Position numbers and translations under genes: made by a program. This document shows, piece after piece, positions 1-10,329 of a stretch of DNA of 64,000 bases; position 1 is the stretch's first letter, and each line of letters starts with the position of its first letter. The stretch is from NCBI GenBank assembly GCA_963932465.1, contig OZ010792.1, positions 15,207,701 through 15,271,700 on the forward strand. The letters are read 5' to 3'. The notes under the pieces were generated by a model. The model saw nothing but the letters and a program-made list of their open reading frames with translations. It was not told the DNA's origin and did not search any database. Origin of the DNA: Maratus speciosus (taxonomy: Eukaryota > Arthropoda > Arachnida > Araneae > Salticidae).

Positions 1-2175
1 TTCTTTTAAATCATACAATCTGTATGCTCGCCGATCTCTTGAATATCCTATAAACACTGCTGGTTTTGCTCTTACATCAAATTTCTTTTTATTGATATCA
101 TCGTTGCGATAAAAAACTTTACATCCAAATACTCTCATATGCTTTACTGTTGGTTTATTATTTGACCATAATTCTAATGGCGTTTTCTTTCTCGTAGCTG
201 TTGGAGTAACATTATGTATATAAGCAGCTGTTGATACTGCTTCGGCCCAAAAGGATAAAGGTAGTTTTGCTTCTATCAGCAATGTTCTTGCAGTATTAAT
301 AACAGTCCGATTAGCCCTTTCTGCAATCCCGTTACTTTGTGGACTATGAATTGTGGTTCTTTCATTCTTTATGCCCTTCCTTTTGTAATAATTCACGAGC
401 TCTTCATTAGTAAATTCACCACCATTATCTGATCTAACCGCTTTTACTTTCTTGCCGGTTTCATTTTCTCTTCTCTCTATTATATTTATAATTCTTTCTT
501 TTGCTTCATCTTTACTTCTTAAAAAATCTACAAAATATCTTCTACTATATTCATCTACTACCATTAGCATGTACTTACTCCCTCCCAATGAGTGTACTTT
601 CATTGGTCCACATAAATCAACATGTAATCTTTCTAAAATGCGTGTTGTTCTTTCTATCACATGATTAAATGGTGTTCTTGTTAATTTCCCTTGAATACAT
701 ATTTCACATTTTGTTTCTTCACCATTCATCTTTTCTAATCCCCTTACAAGATTTTCTCTCGACATTCTTTGTAAGTATACATAATTTATATGCCCAAGTC
801 TTCTATGCCATAATTCTTTCTTTGATTCATTTGTCTGTAAACAAGATTCATTTCTGTCTTCATCTGTTTCTCGTACAGCTAAGTTTATTTTAAATGTATT
901 ATCTTCGAATGTTCCTTTAGCTATTAATTCACCTGTATTCTTTTCATAAATGGCTGCTCCTTCATTATCAAATATCACATATTTTCCTTTTCTGACTAAA
1001 CTTGGAACTGACATTAAATTTTCTCTTAAATTAGGTACGCAAAGAACTTCTGTAAGTTTTATTTTTGTTTCGCCACTTTTCTTATCGTAAGACGTAACAT
1101 GAACATTTCCACGATATTTCGCTTGTATTGATCGCTCGCTGTCAGCAGTTGCAATTTCTACATCTTCAGGTTTTCTTTCTACAACAATACCTTCTTTATG
1201 CGTCATATGCGAAGTGCAAGCTGAATCTAACATCCAGGTTATTTCCCTATTATTTTCAGATTCTTTACACTCATTTCTATTGAATTCATTTGACTGCAAT
1301 GCATGTTCATTTGTAAAACATGTATATTCTTTTGCCTTCTTGTTTGAAACATTATTATTCTTATTATAATTCTTATTATTGCGTGAGTATTCTCTTACAT
1401 CTTGAACTTTATTACTATAATAATTTTGAAAATTTTTCTTAGGTGAATACTCCCTATCATTTCGCGAGTGTGTCATATTCGATTTACTATAACAATTCCG
1501 CGCTATATGATTTGGCTTTCCGCAAGCAAAACATAAAACCTTTTTCTTTTCATTAGCCCTAAATGCTTTAGACTCGTTTTCTCGAAATTTATCATATTTT
1601 CTTTCATATCTCAACAAAGTTTCTCGCATTACTTCATAAGTTATATTTGGGTTTGATGATATCGCAGTTGTTACTTCGCTATATTTCTTTGGGAGCCCTT
1701 CTATAATAAATCCTATTAATTCGCATTCATCAATCTCTGTACCCAATTCTAATATTTCATTAGCTATCCCTTGAGCTCTTATCAAATATTCTTCTATTGT
1801 TTCTCTTTCGTTTTTCTCTATTCTCGCAAGATTAATTTTTAACTGAATTCTTCTCTGATTTTCAATTCCCGCATAACGCTTTTTCAGTAATTGCCATAAA
1901 TCCTTAGCTTTTTTAATCCCTCTAACAGCCATCATTTGCTCTGCGGACAACGTCAATATAATTATACCGTAAACTTCATCATTCTTTTCTAACCATGTTT
2001 TATGCGCTTTTAAACTATCGGGATCCCCTTCATTTTTTACCGGTTCATCATTTTCGATAACATCAAATAAATGTTTTGATTTAATCAAAGCTTCAACTCG
2101 CATACTCCATAATGTATAATTTTTACTTGTTAACGGCTCTATTCTAGGAATTCCAAACATATTGGATTCACACAT
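1..2175 (-). CDS. Copia (Ty1/Copia) gag-pol polyprotein, N-terminal part, open to window edge
   Basis: The minus-strand frame opens at an ATG at 2173-2175 and runs about 725 codons to base 1 without a stop; I checked every codon. An upstream in-frame stop at 2188-2190 supports this start. In order it shows a Copia gag region (motif LWSMRVEAL near the N-terminus, the UBN2-type domain), a CCHC zinc knuckle (CFACGKPNHIARNC, 1496-1537), an aspartic protease site written WMLDSACTSHM (around 1210-1240), a GAG-pre-integrase segment (ELWHRRLGHI, around 790-820) and an integrase core with the expected acidic residues (HVDLCGPM, then VRSDNGGEF and SPQSNGIAERANRT). The frame leaves the window in the region after the integrase, so reverse transcriptase and RNase H lie outside. 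The intact frame suggests recent activity, unlike most other elements here. Confidence 0.95.
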   Translation of the reverse strand, partial: MCESNMFGIPRIEPLTSKNYTLWSMRVEALIKSKHLFDVIENDEPVKNEGDPDSLKAHKTWLEKNDEVYGIIILTLSAEQMMAVRGIKKAKDLWQLLKKRYAGIENQRRIQLKINLARIEKNERETIEEYLIRAQGIANEILELGTEIDECELIGFIIEGLPKKYSEVTTAISSNPNITYEVMRETLLRYERKYDKFRENESKAFRANEKKKVLCFACGKPNHIARNCYSKSNMTHSRNDREYSPKKNFQNYYSNKVQDVREYSRNNKNYNKNNNVSNKKAKEYTCFTNEHALQSNEFNRNECKESENNREITWMLDSACTSHMTHKEGIVVERKPEDVEIATADSERSIQAKYRGNVHVTSYDKKSGETKIKLTEVLCVPNLRENLMSVPSLVRKGKYVIFDNEGAAIYEKNTGELIAKGTFEDNTFKINLAVRETDEDRNESCLQTNESKKELWHRRLGHINYVYLQRMSRENLVRGLEKMNGEETKCEICIQGKLTRTPFNHVIERTTRILERLHVDLCGPMKVHSLGGSKYMLMVVDEYSRRYFVDFLRSKDEAKERIINIIERRENETGKKVKAVRSDNGGEFTNEELVNYYKRKGIKNERTTIHSPQSNGIAERANRTVINTARTLLIEAKLPLSFWAEAVSTAAYIHNVTPTATRKKTPLELWSNNKPTVKHMRVFGCKVFYRNDDINKKKFDVRAKPAVFIGYSRDRRAYRLYDLKE

Positions 2176-2364
2176 AATTAAAATACTTTATCTTCCAAAC
2201 TATTTTTAAATGCATATAAAATTCTTACCTCTTAAGTTTTTTCTATTGGCGGTTAGTCCAATGGAACAAATTCTTAACTTGCATTAGGCCTAGTTCATAC
2301 AATTCATATTTATTTACTCTTCTTACTTGTACACTCAAAATATAAAATTCGCTTTAAAACCACG

Positions 2365-2375
2365 CTCTGCTACCA
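2365..2375 (-). other. Primer binding site of the Copia element
   Basis: On the minus strand this reads TGGTAGCAGAG, complementary to the 3' end of animal initiator tRNA-Met (ending CUCUGCUACCA). It lies 190 bp upstream of the gag ATG and three bases after the putative LTR end, the expected place for an LTR retrotransposon primer site. Confidence 0.8.
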
Positions 2376-2378
2376 AAT

Positions 2379-2610
2379 TGTTATCTATTTTATAACATTT
2401 TAGTTAAAATAATGATAATTATTTTACTATAAACATAACTTCTTTAAAAAACACACAAAACATTTATTTAGACAATCACAGTACAGCCACTACGAATACA
2501 CATCTCCAAACCATAATAACAACATCAATATTATCGTCGAACATCTCACGTTTTTCGTCTGAACCAAAAACATAAATACATGGAGTCAGGAAAAAATGTC
2601 TATTGTTCAA
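2379..2610 (-). repeat. Probable 5' LTR of the Copia element (outer limit uncertain)
   Basis: On the minus strand the sequence before the primer site ends in GATAACA, a typical LTR 3' terminus ending in CA. The outer end, expected to start TG, should lie around 2595-2625, but I cannot fix it because the partner LTR is outside the window. Confidence 0.5.
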
Positions 2611-2619
2611 GAGTTTATC

Positions 2620-3380
2620 TTATGAAAAAATAATTTAAATATTGTCATGTGACTTTACTTACAAAAACATTATTTCATCTTCATAGGGAATGGTGGAAAA
2701 AATACATAATGATTTTAAATGTCATAAAAGTTTTTTTCTTTAATATATCGAATAAATGAATTGTAAATGCCATTCACACTTACATTATTTCTAGCAATAT
2801 CAAGATAATTGTTTTCAAAAGTTTTCTGCTTTCTGCATGCCATGTATTATAAAAAGTAATGGTCTTGCTAATATATTTTACGTAACAGATAATTCATTTG
2901 TTAAATGTGAAAAAATTATTTTTTACTCCAATGTGACTAATAAAAGATATTGTAAATGCTATTCACATGTAGATTTATTTCTAGAAATTTCGGTATAATT
3001 GTTTTTAAACATTTTCTGAATGGCATATTTATTAAAGTATAATGCAAATAAACATTTCATAGCAATGTATAAGAAAATAAGAAATTTGCTTTACAAAACT
3101 TAATGTATTCAGGCTCTATTTATAGATTAAAAATTTCGGTAGAAACAAACATAGCAGCAAATGTTAACATTCTTTCATTTTCTATTTTTTCAAGGTTTTT
3201 TGGGATCTTTATTTCTCTCTTAACTTTAGCAAATAAAATAAAAACCATTTTTAACACTTCAACAAAGAATGTTTTTTGAAATGCCTTTGTTCTCAAACTT
3301 TTAGCATATTTTTTATAAAAGATATTCAAACTAGCACGTTTTTGTAGAAGATTAAATTTCAGTGGACGATATTTTGCTTT
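2620..3380. repeat. Degenerate dispersed repeat (backbone family)
   Basis: The stretch contains the recurring phrases of the old backbone repeat: a block like 'aatgtgactaataaaag', a block like 'tagatttatttctag', then 'ttttctgaatggcatattt'. The same order is seen near 8.7-9.6 kb and 22.7-23.6 kb. A short open frame at 3120-3404 on the minus strand is lysine-rich and resembles no family; I do not consider it a gene. Confidence 0.5.
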
Positions 3381-3382
3381 TT

Positions 3383-3520
3383 TTAACACTAGAACAACCG
3401 GCAATTTTACTCAAATTTCACAAAAACTATTCCAAAGCAGAATTTTTATTAAAAACTATTTAACATACTTAATTAGCCTATTTTTGTACTGCAAACATTT
3501 AACTTTTAAACTCTATTATC
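3383..3520 (+). mobile_element. Fragment of TTAA MITE family 'CTAGAACTACCGG'
   Basis: It starts TTAACACTAGAACAACCGG, followed by 'aattttactcaaa' and a decayed body like the complete copies at 18956-19163, 38608-38814 and 58594-58801. The other terminus (ACGGAAGGTTAA) is not found, so this is a truncated or decayed copy. Confidence 0.6.
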
Positions 3521-3539
3521 TTATTTTTCAATTTTTTTC

Positions 3540-4050
3540 ATCGACATCCTTCCTGTCTAAGCATTTGGCGCCGGTAAACATCCGCTTTCTATCAAAATCT
3601 TATGTTTTTATGTTTTTCTAGTTATTTTCAGTCACCTCCGGCCTTCCGCCTCTCTTTCTCTGGCGAATGAATTTGATTCGTTTCGCTCTGAAGTCCTTTG
3701 ACTGATGAAGCTAGCCGTCAAAACCGAAAGAGACTTTCCCGTTATAGCTCTCTGAGACAGCCTGTTCCACTGGCATCCCAATCCTTTCTCTTTGTTCTAT
3801 CTTTTTCGGCAGTTTGATTCGTTGCACTTCGCCCATTTCATTGCTCTATCAGACGTATGGAGAGACTCCAGGAACTCTGTTCCAGTATCTACTCCAAGTC
3901 CAAGTCATTGCACTTCGCATCCTCACTGGCTGCTGAAGTTAGCCGTCAAATCCTTGCCTGCTTCTGTTCAAAATTTGATATTTTATCAGTAAAGTTCTAT
4001 TTTTTTTAACTTTTCCTAATCCTATTATATTTTATTATTGTTGTACTTAA
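3540..4050. other. Non-coding stretch with two degenerate internal copies
   Basis: Two loosely similar segments are present, around 3665-3780 and 3810-3960. Both contain 'tttgattcgtt', 'gctagccgtcaaa' or 'gttagccgtcaaa', and a run of TCC/CTCC. No open frame or RNA structure could be supported. It may be part of an unclassified repeat. Confidence 0.3.
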
Positions 4051-4051
4051 T

Positions 4052-4052
4052 T

Positions 4053-4105
<53 letters not shown>
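4052..4105. repeat. (TA)n microsatellite
   Basis: A nearly pure TA dinucleotide run. Further TA tracts lie at 6968-6986, 8539-8574, 13603-13677, 15117-15135 and 38000-38018. Confidence 0.95.
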
Positions 4106-4107
<2 letters not shown>

Positions 4108-5285
4108 GCATGGTTCTGGGGCCTTTTCCTCCTTCCCTACTTACCCTGGTTTGCTTTTCGACGATCCCAATGCTCAGGAATTTGTAAAAAATTCCACATA
4201 TTGCTTAACATCTATGCATTATGACCAATCGATTGATCACATATATGGAAGATAAACTAGAGCATCTCGACTCCAGTAGGCACTTCAATATTATTGAATA
4301 TATTGAATATATATTGCATTGGTTCAAACATTTAACATATCTTATGAAAAAAATTCTGTTTCGAATCGTTTATTATCAATGTGGCAGGGGTCAAAATCAC
4401 CCCTAATTGCGGTTCTAGTGTTGTGTACAGTCGTGGAAAAAAAAGTAAACAACCCCTACTAACTCCTCAACAAATTATCATAGACGAAAGTTATTGGTAC
4501 TGAACGATCGGAAATAAAGTCTAATTTTAAATGATGTATATAAAATTTGCTTAGGGGCCATCTACATATTAAAACGAATCCAAACTTCATTTTTTTCAAT
4601 GGCAACACCCAATTTTAACGAGATATTTCAAATCTTTGGCTCAAACTATGCCGAGACACCAAATTTTAAGTCATTTCAATGATAAGTTTTTGAATTACAA
4701 AAATTCAAAATTTTGTGTTCTAATGTTAAATTACATTTTCATATTTTTATTTATATCTCCTGAAATTATGCTCCTAATGTACTAATTTTTTGTGTAGCTA
4801 AAATACTAATATACCCAAACATAAATACGCTGAATTTGCAAATTTTATAATTTTATGATATAAATTATGAATTATGAAATTAATATTCGAAAAAATTATG
4901 AATTGCAACCTACAATTTTTTTGATGGACTTAGATTTATTACGTCCTGCTTTATGGAAATCTAAAATTACACATTTTCATCAAGAGGAAGGGGGCTATCT
5001 TTGAAACAGTCAATGTGTTTTGTACCGACATTTTGTACAGATTGTCACTCTCGTCTTTTTATTTCCGCAAACACAGTAAAGGATATAAGATAAGTGTTGG
5101 ATTTTTTATGTGTTCATTATGCTCTTAGAATACAATTTAACTAGCTATTTTAGGTGAACGGTGTATGTCTTTGATTTAACAGTTCAATTACTCTGTGGTG
5201 TTTATAAGTACCGTCAGTACACTGGGTGTTGGAGAAAAACTTCTGGTTTATTTTTCGTCTGTGTAGTCCATCGTATTCATCTGCT
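4106..5285. other. Non-coding AT-rich stretch
   Basis: No gene seen. The segment 4445-4530 (with 'aaacaacccctactaa' and 'ggaaataaagtct') is repeated at 6490-6576. In that second copy a TTAA MITE sits directly after the shared part, so 4525-4530 is a possible left-flank empty site. Confidence 0.5.
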
Positions 5286-5512
5286 TTAACCCCTTAACAG
5301 TGTGGCCCGAACTGGATTCGGACAAGAACACTTTGCTTGCTTCGTTATTAAAAGCATTTTGATACCACTAATTTGTAACTGTAAATTTATCTTTATTAAT
5401 TGTCAGATATTTTTCGATTAAGTAAGGTAAATATTTTAGTATGGAAAAAGTGGTGTCCAGCCCCATTTTTAATTTTTTTGTAAGAAAAGAAATGTCACTG
5501 ATAAGGGGTTAA
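5286..5512 (+). mobile_element. TTAA-bounded MITE (piggyBac-like), family 'AACAGTGTGGCCC', copy 1
   Basis: The element is 227 bp and starts TTAACCCCTTAACAGTG, ending CACTGATAAGGGGTTAA, which makes imperfect inverted repeats at a duplicated TTAA. It is over 90% identical by eye to 36954-37179. Both copies contain 'gaactggat(c/t)cgg' near the left end. It is non-coding. TTAA targets with CCC/GGG ends are the hallmark of piggyBac, and a decayed piggyBac transposase is present at 16354-17582. Confidence 0.85.
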
Positions 5513-6144
5513 AATATAATTACTGAAATCTGGTGTAGTGATAATTTTCCTAGTATTTATTTTCTGTTTCATTATTATTTTTCATAGAAAATCGAAAAAG
5601 TTGTGGCACCGGCTCTTTTTTGCTATGCTAGAAATAGTATATATAAATTCATATGCTGAATATGTGGAGATGCGAGAGAACATGTTGTCACAGGAATATA
5701 GACATCGCATAACTAAAAGACTGCTAACAAGATCAAAACCTACAAAAAAAAAAAAATATTTATTTTACCCTTTCAGGGGTAAATTCAGGTCCCATTTTCA
5801 ATGCTAAAGTGTTGAAAAAAATGATTGGCACCGGAATTTTCCAAAAAAAAAAAAATTTTGTAAATATGAAAAAAAAAAAGGCTGTGTGTCACATACTTAC
5901 CAAATCGAAGATACTTTACAACAATCCTGGTGCCATTTGAAATACCTTGTGGGTTTTCTGTTGCGATATTTTAGTCATAGTGTAGTGACTTTACTTTAAG
6001 TACCACTTTAATTAATTACCTCTAATTAATTAAATTTCTCACGAGTGAGTATTTTTTTATATTTATACTTCAATTTTCATTGTAGAAACGGAAAAAAAAT
6101 TAGTGAAAAAAACTGCAGTAGATCATAATGCAGTAGATAAGGGG
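5513..6144. other. Non-coding stretch
   Basis: AT-rich with A-runs at 5740-5760 and 5840-5880. A frame at 5538-5807 is low-complexity and unrelated to anything I recognise. No promoter, RNA or repeat boundary could be supported. Confidence 0.4.
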
Positions 6145-6390
6145 TCAACGCCTTGGGTACATTTGACGACTGAGACTCATCATGCATTTCGCCACTGGCT
6201 CTTATTTTTATGTTCTATTCATACAACTATTTAAAGGAAAAAAATTAGTACATTTTTTCTCTTTCATGTGTTATGAAAGTATTTATAAAAGATTTTTTTT
6301 TTCTTTTTTAGAGAAAGTAGTGGGAGATTTACTTAAAAAAGGAAAAATGCCAGTGGCAGCCCTGAAATAAGTCCGTACCCAAGTGGTTAA
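6145..6390 (+). mobile_element. Probable TTAA-type MITE, terminal motif CTTGGGTAC
   Basis: The left end TCAACGCCTTGGGTAC and the right end GTACCCAAGTGGTTAA are inverted repeats. The target would be TTAA with one side mutated to TCAA. It is 246 bp and non-coding. Confidence 0.65.
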
Positions 6391-6576
6391 AGAAACATTA
6401 TTTCATCGTTATGGGGAATGGCGGAACAACACATAACCACTTTAAATGTCAAAAGATGTTTTGCTGCAATGTTTCAGTGGGGGGGGGGGGGGGAGTAAAC
6501 AACCCCTACTAATTCTGCAAGAAATTGTTGTACAAGAAAGTTTCTGGTACCAAAGGATTGGAAATAAAGTCTACGT

Positions 6577-6875
6577 TTAACACATTCACGACGGAAAACG
6601 AAAATTCTCGTTTTCAATGAAAAAGAAAAAAAAACATAATTGACTAAGTGCTTGGCTTCTACCTTACAGAAAATGTACTTATATCGTGTTGGCCATATTT
6701 GTTTAGGTTGTAACACATTTTATATTAAATTCCTTGATTGAAAGCTATTTATCGATGCATAAACTCGGGAAACCTATCTAGAACACCAATTTACAAAAGA
6801 CTTTCAGAACAGGGAGGAGCTTCTACTGTTTTAAAATTCCGATTTCATAAAAATCACCCGTAGCCAATGTGTTAA
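6577..6875 (+). mobile_element. TTAA MITE with TTAACACATT ends
   Basis: It starts TTAACACATTCACGACGG and ends CCGTAGCCAATGTGTTAA, with a 299-bp non-coding body. The left flank 'ggaaataaagtct' matches the unoccupied copy at 4511-4530. A run of G at 6480-6493 precedes it. Confidence 0.75.
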
Positions 6876-7199
6876 GGTAACTTAAAAAACTATTTTTTAA
6901 GTGGTTATTGTATACTTTTTAACCCATCAAGTTAGACGATTTTCCTCTAATGAGTAAGTTTGAATTATATATATATATATATATATTTCAGAAATATTTA
7001 TAAAAATATAATGTGAGTATATTTTGTTCTTAACAATACGTTTTGTGTATATTAAAAATATGTAAAGACTTAAAATAATGGCTCTACTTATACCATAAAA
7101 ATTTTAACAAAACAATCGTAGTATCCATTTTTAAACGAAAATGTATACTAATTTAAAGCATGCTTATTATTATTTTTTTTAATATTTGTGTAAAAAACA

Positions 7200-8534
7200 T
7201 CTTTTTTTAAAGTTCTCCCTTTTCTAAATTTTGTTGTATTTTCCCGCTCTAAATTAGTCAAATTGACGAGTGTTTATTATTATTATTATTATTATTTTTT
7301 TACGAAAATATATACAAATGATATCTATTTTTTAATAGTTACCTTTTTTTTTTTTCAAATAATAGACCCACTACCGTTTATTACGTGAGATGAATATCTG
7401 ATATAACTAAACCATGTCGCAATATGGAATTCCCTTACAATAAAGAAAGTATGTCATCCCTTTATAGCTAATGAAAGAAAAAACACACATAAATTTAAAA
7501 CGAGAAATTAGTAAAAAGGCTAATTAAAAAACTCGAAAGAATAGAAATCGTATTTGAGGGGTTTGTTTTAGCAATTATAGAATATTTATTTCAAAGGGTT
7601 TTTTAAATACTGTACTTTATAAAAAAACTGTCAAAGTAATTTTTTATAACTATATTTATAAAATATATCCAATAAAATTCAAGCCCATTTAATACATTTT
7701 TAATTTTTCCCCCAAAAAATTATATGCATTAAAAAATATTTCTCAAACTTTCATCATTTTTTTTTTCAAATTATTCCAATTAGCGTATTTTTTGCAGAAA
7801 ACCCTGTACGATGAAGAATGGATTTTCATTTAAAAATAGTTACCTTTTTCAAATAATGAGTGCATTAACGTTCATTATGTACCAATGAATGAGGTATAAC
7901 ATTAAAATAGCCATTTCTCACAGAATAAAGGCACATTTTTAACTTCTTTGAAAATTAATGAAAAACAAAAGATGATATAAAATGACATCATCTTTTTCTG
8001 CAATTTATCTAAGAAAAAACTAAAAACTTCATTTCAACTTACATTATTAAAAAAAAAAAATGAATAATTGTTTTTTATTCTTTTTTGAACAGTGTATTTC
8101 ATCGTAAAATTGTTACCGTAATATTTTTTTTTTTACTATTCATTATGAAAATAATGTAATTTTTTCCTTATCTAGTCAGTCAGATTTTTATTGGTAAAAA
8201 AGCAAGTGAGAATATTTAATAAATTATAATGTGAATAAAATTTTTTGTCTGAATTTATAAGAATGTCGAGAATATATTTAGAACGCTTAATATATTATGA
8301 CACTATTTATAGATTACGAATTTGCATAGAAATAAATAAATCAGCAAATGTTAACTAAACTTCTTTCAATTCCTTTTGTTTAACCCCTTTCTTTTTTTTT
8401 TGGGGGGGGGGGATCTCATTTAGTTTTAACTTTAGCAAATAACATAAAAACCATTTTTAATACTTCTACAAAAAGTACTTTTTTAAAATACTTTACTTCT
8501 CAAACTTTCAGCGTTTTGTTAAATAAATAAATAA

Positions 8535-8577
<43 letters not shown>

Positions 8578-9615
8578 TACTTGTAAGTTTTTACAGAAAA
8601 GGGAATTTTCTTGGAAGATATTTTCATTTTTTATAATAATGGATTCATTAGCATTCGTTATGAGCGAATGAATATGGTATAATGGTCATATTGTGATATG
8701 TGCTTTTCTAAGATTTCAGAAACATTATTTCGTATTCATAAGCAATGCCGGAAAAACACATAACGATTTTAAACGTTACTTTTGCAGCAATGTGCCTCAT
8801 AAAAGAACTATTAATGTTATTCACACTTAGATTATTTCTAGCAAATTTGAGATAATTGTTTTTAAATGTTTCCTTAATGGCATATTTCATAAAAAGAAGT
8901 GATTAAGCCAATATATATTAGATAACAGGGATAGTTTTTATTTTAAATATCATAAAAGAATATTTTGCTACAATGTGTCTAATAAAAGAAATGTAAATGT
9001 AATTCAAATTTAGATCATTGCTAGCAATTTCGAGATAATTGTTTTTAAACGTTCTCTGAGCAGCGTACTTCATATAACGGTTAATATTCGGTAAAGAAAT
9101 TGTATTTTAGATAAGGATAATTATTAATATTTTAAATGTCACAAAAGAATTTTTTCCTGCAAACTGTCTAATAAAAAATCTATAAATGTCATTCAAACTT
9201 ATTATGTGCTTTTCTCAGAATAAAGAAAAATTATTTCGTATTTGTAGGCAATGCTGTAAAACACATAACGATTTTAAATGCCATAAAAGTATTATTGCTT
9301 CAATGTGTCTAATAAAAGAACTATTAATATTATTCAAACTTGGATTATTTCTAGAAATTTCGAGATATTTCTTTTAAACGCTTTCTGAATAGCGTATTTC
9401 ATAAAAAGAAATGTCCATGCTAATATATTTCAGGTAATTTATATTTTAAATGACGTAAAACAATTTTTTGCTGCAACGTTTCTAATATAAGAACTGTAAA
9501 TGTCATTGACACACATATTGTTGAAAGTTGAAGATAAATGTTTTTATAACTTTTATGAATGGAGTATCTAAAAAAAAAAGGAAATAGTCATGCTAATATA
9601 TTTTAGGTAAGATTA
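7200..9615. repeat. Backbone repeat block with degenerate internal units
   Basis: This is an old repeat lacking coding capacity. From about 7230 to 8270 it is the uninterrupted paralogue of 47640-57060, where several elements have inserted. From 8690 to 9615 it contains five degenerate units of about 180 bp, each with 'caatgtgtctaataaaag' (near 8788, 8970, 9158, 9300 and 9475) followed by 'ttagattatttctagcaatttcgagataattg' variants. Short frames at 8708-8890 and 9186-9377 are shadows of this repeat. Confidence 0.6.
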
Positions 9616-9694
9616 ATCTATCTATATATAAAAAAGACTGGACTAGGAGCTGATCAACGCACATCCAGAACTACTGAACCGATTGTGTCGCTCA

Positions 9695-9841
9695 GAAAGT
9701 CGTGTCCGTTTCCGAAAACCAATTCGTACGGGAAAATTCTATCGTTTAATTATTAGACGTTGATTCCGATATCTAACGTCTAATAATTACCGGGCAGAAT
9801 TTTCCGGTACGAATTGATTTTCCCATACGGACAAGACTTTC
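9695..9841. repeat. Hairpin palindrome
   Basis: The left arm starts GAAAGTCGTGTCCG and the right arm ends CGGACAAGACTTTC. Inner parts such as 'aattattagacgtt' and 'aacgtctaataatt' also pair, leaving a loop near 9760. It lies about 75 bp after a TCTATATATAAAA start that resembles Helitron 5' ends. Confidence 0.75.
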
Positions 9842-10081
9842 CAAATGCCCCAATAGAAATGTGAAAATTGGAAAAATTTTTTTTTTCTTATCACCTAGGT
9901 GCCTGCTGTAAAATTCTACACGTGAGAGGTGTATAAAGGAGAATGAACTTTTAAAAATTTCTTTAAAAATCTGATTTTATAGTTATTTTTCAACCGATAG
10001 CATATTTTAGTGTATTTTTGTATGCTGAATCTAATGGTACTAACTAAATTCTTTTAAATCCAAAAGTTCGTGAAATATTAT

Positions 10082-10327
10082 ATTCAGGGCCAGAGTAGCA
10101 CAGTTGAAGTTTATTCCAACAGAGCGAAATATGTCCAGACCAGGGATCGAACCTGGATACTTGGCGTGCCGTGCCAATACTTTACCTGTTAAGCTATCTG
10201 GGCGATACCTGGCTAACATAACCCACTCTTATTTGTTGGACATAAGGTTAAACAAGGTTCGATCCCTGGTCTGGACATCTTCCCCTCTGTTGGAATAAAC
10301 TTCAACTGTGCTACTCTGGCCCTGAAT
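10082..10327. mobile_element. Foldback (palindromic) element carrying a tRNA-like sequence
   Basis: The arms are about 40 bp outside and 20 bp inside: 'attcagggccagagtagc' on the left mirrors 'gctactctggccctgaat' on the right. The left half holds a 71-nt tRNA-like sequence on the minus strand. The right half holds only its T-arm region in the opposite sense. The whole resembles a tRNA-derived retroposon pair in inverted orientation, like 51286-51826. Confidence 0.75.
10133..10203 (-). pseudogene. tRNA-like sequence (tRNA-derived element, Ala-GGC-like loop)
   Basis: It folds by eye into a cloverleaf: acceptor GCCCAGA/TCTGGAC with one mismatch, a D-arm containing the A-box-like TAGCTTAACAGG, a perfect anticodon stem TTGGC/GCCAA around loop ACGGCAC, and a perfect T stem CCAGG/CCTGG with B-box GGTTCGATCC. 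The nominal anticodon is GGC, but position 33 is C rather than the near-universal T. Together with the palindromic setting, this suggests a tRNA-derived repeat rather than a functional gene. The leader GGTATCG directly 5' is shared with 51669-51739. Confidence 0.7.
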
Positions 10328-10329
10328 AT

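Noticed and set aside
3715..3760. Hammerhead-like CTGATGA...GAAA near 3720
   Set aside because: The sequence between the boxes does not form helix II, so this is probably chance.
10104..10298. Open frame containing RPGIEPG
   Set aside because: It reads through the tRNA-like sequence and hairpin. Such frames are common artefacts of tRNA B-box sequence, not proteins.
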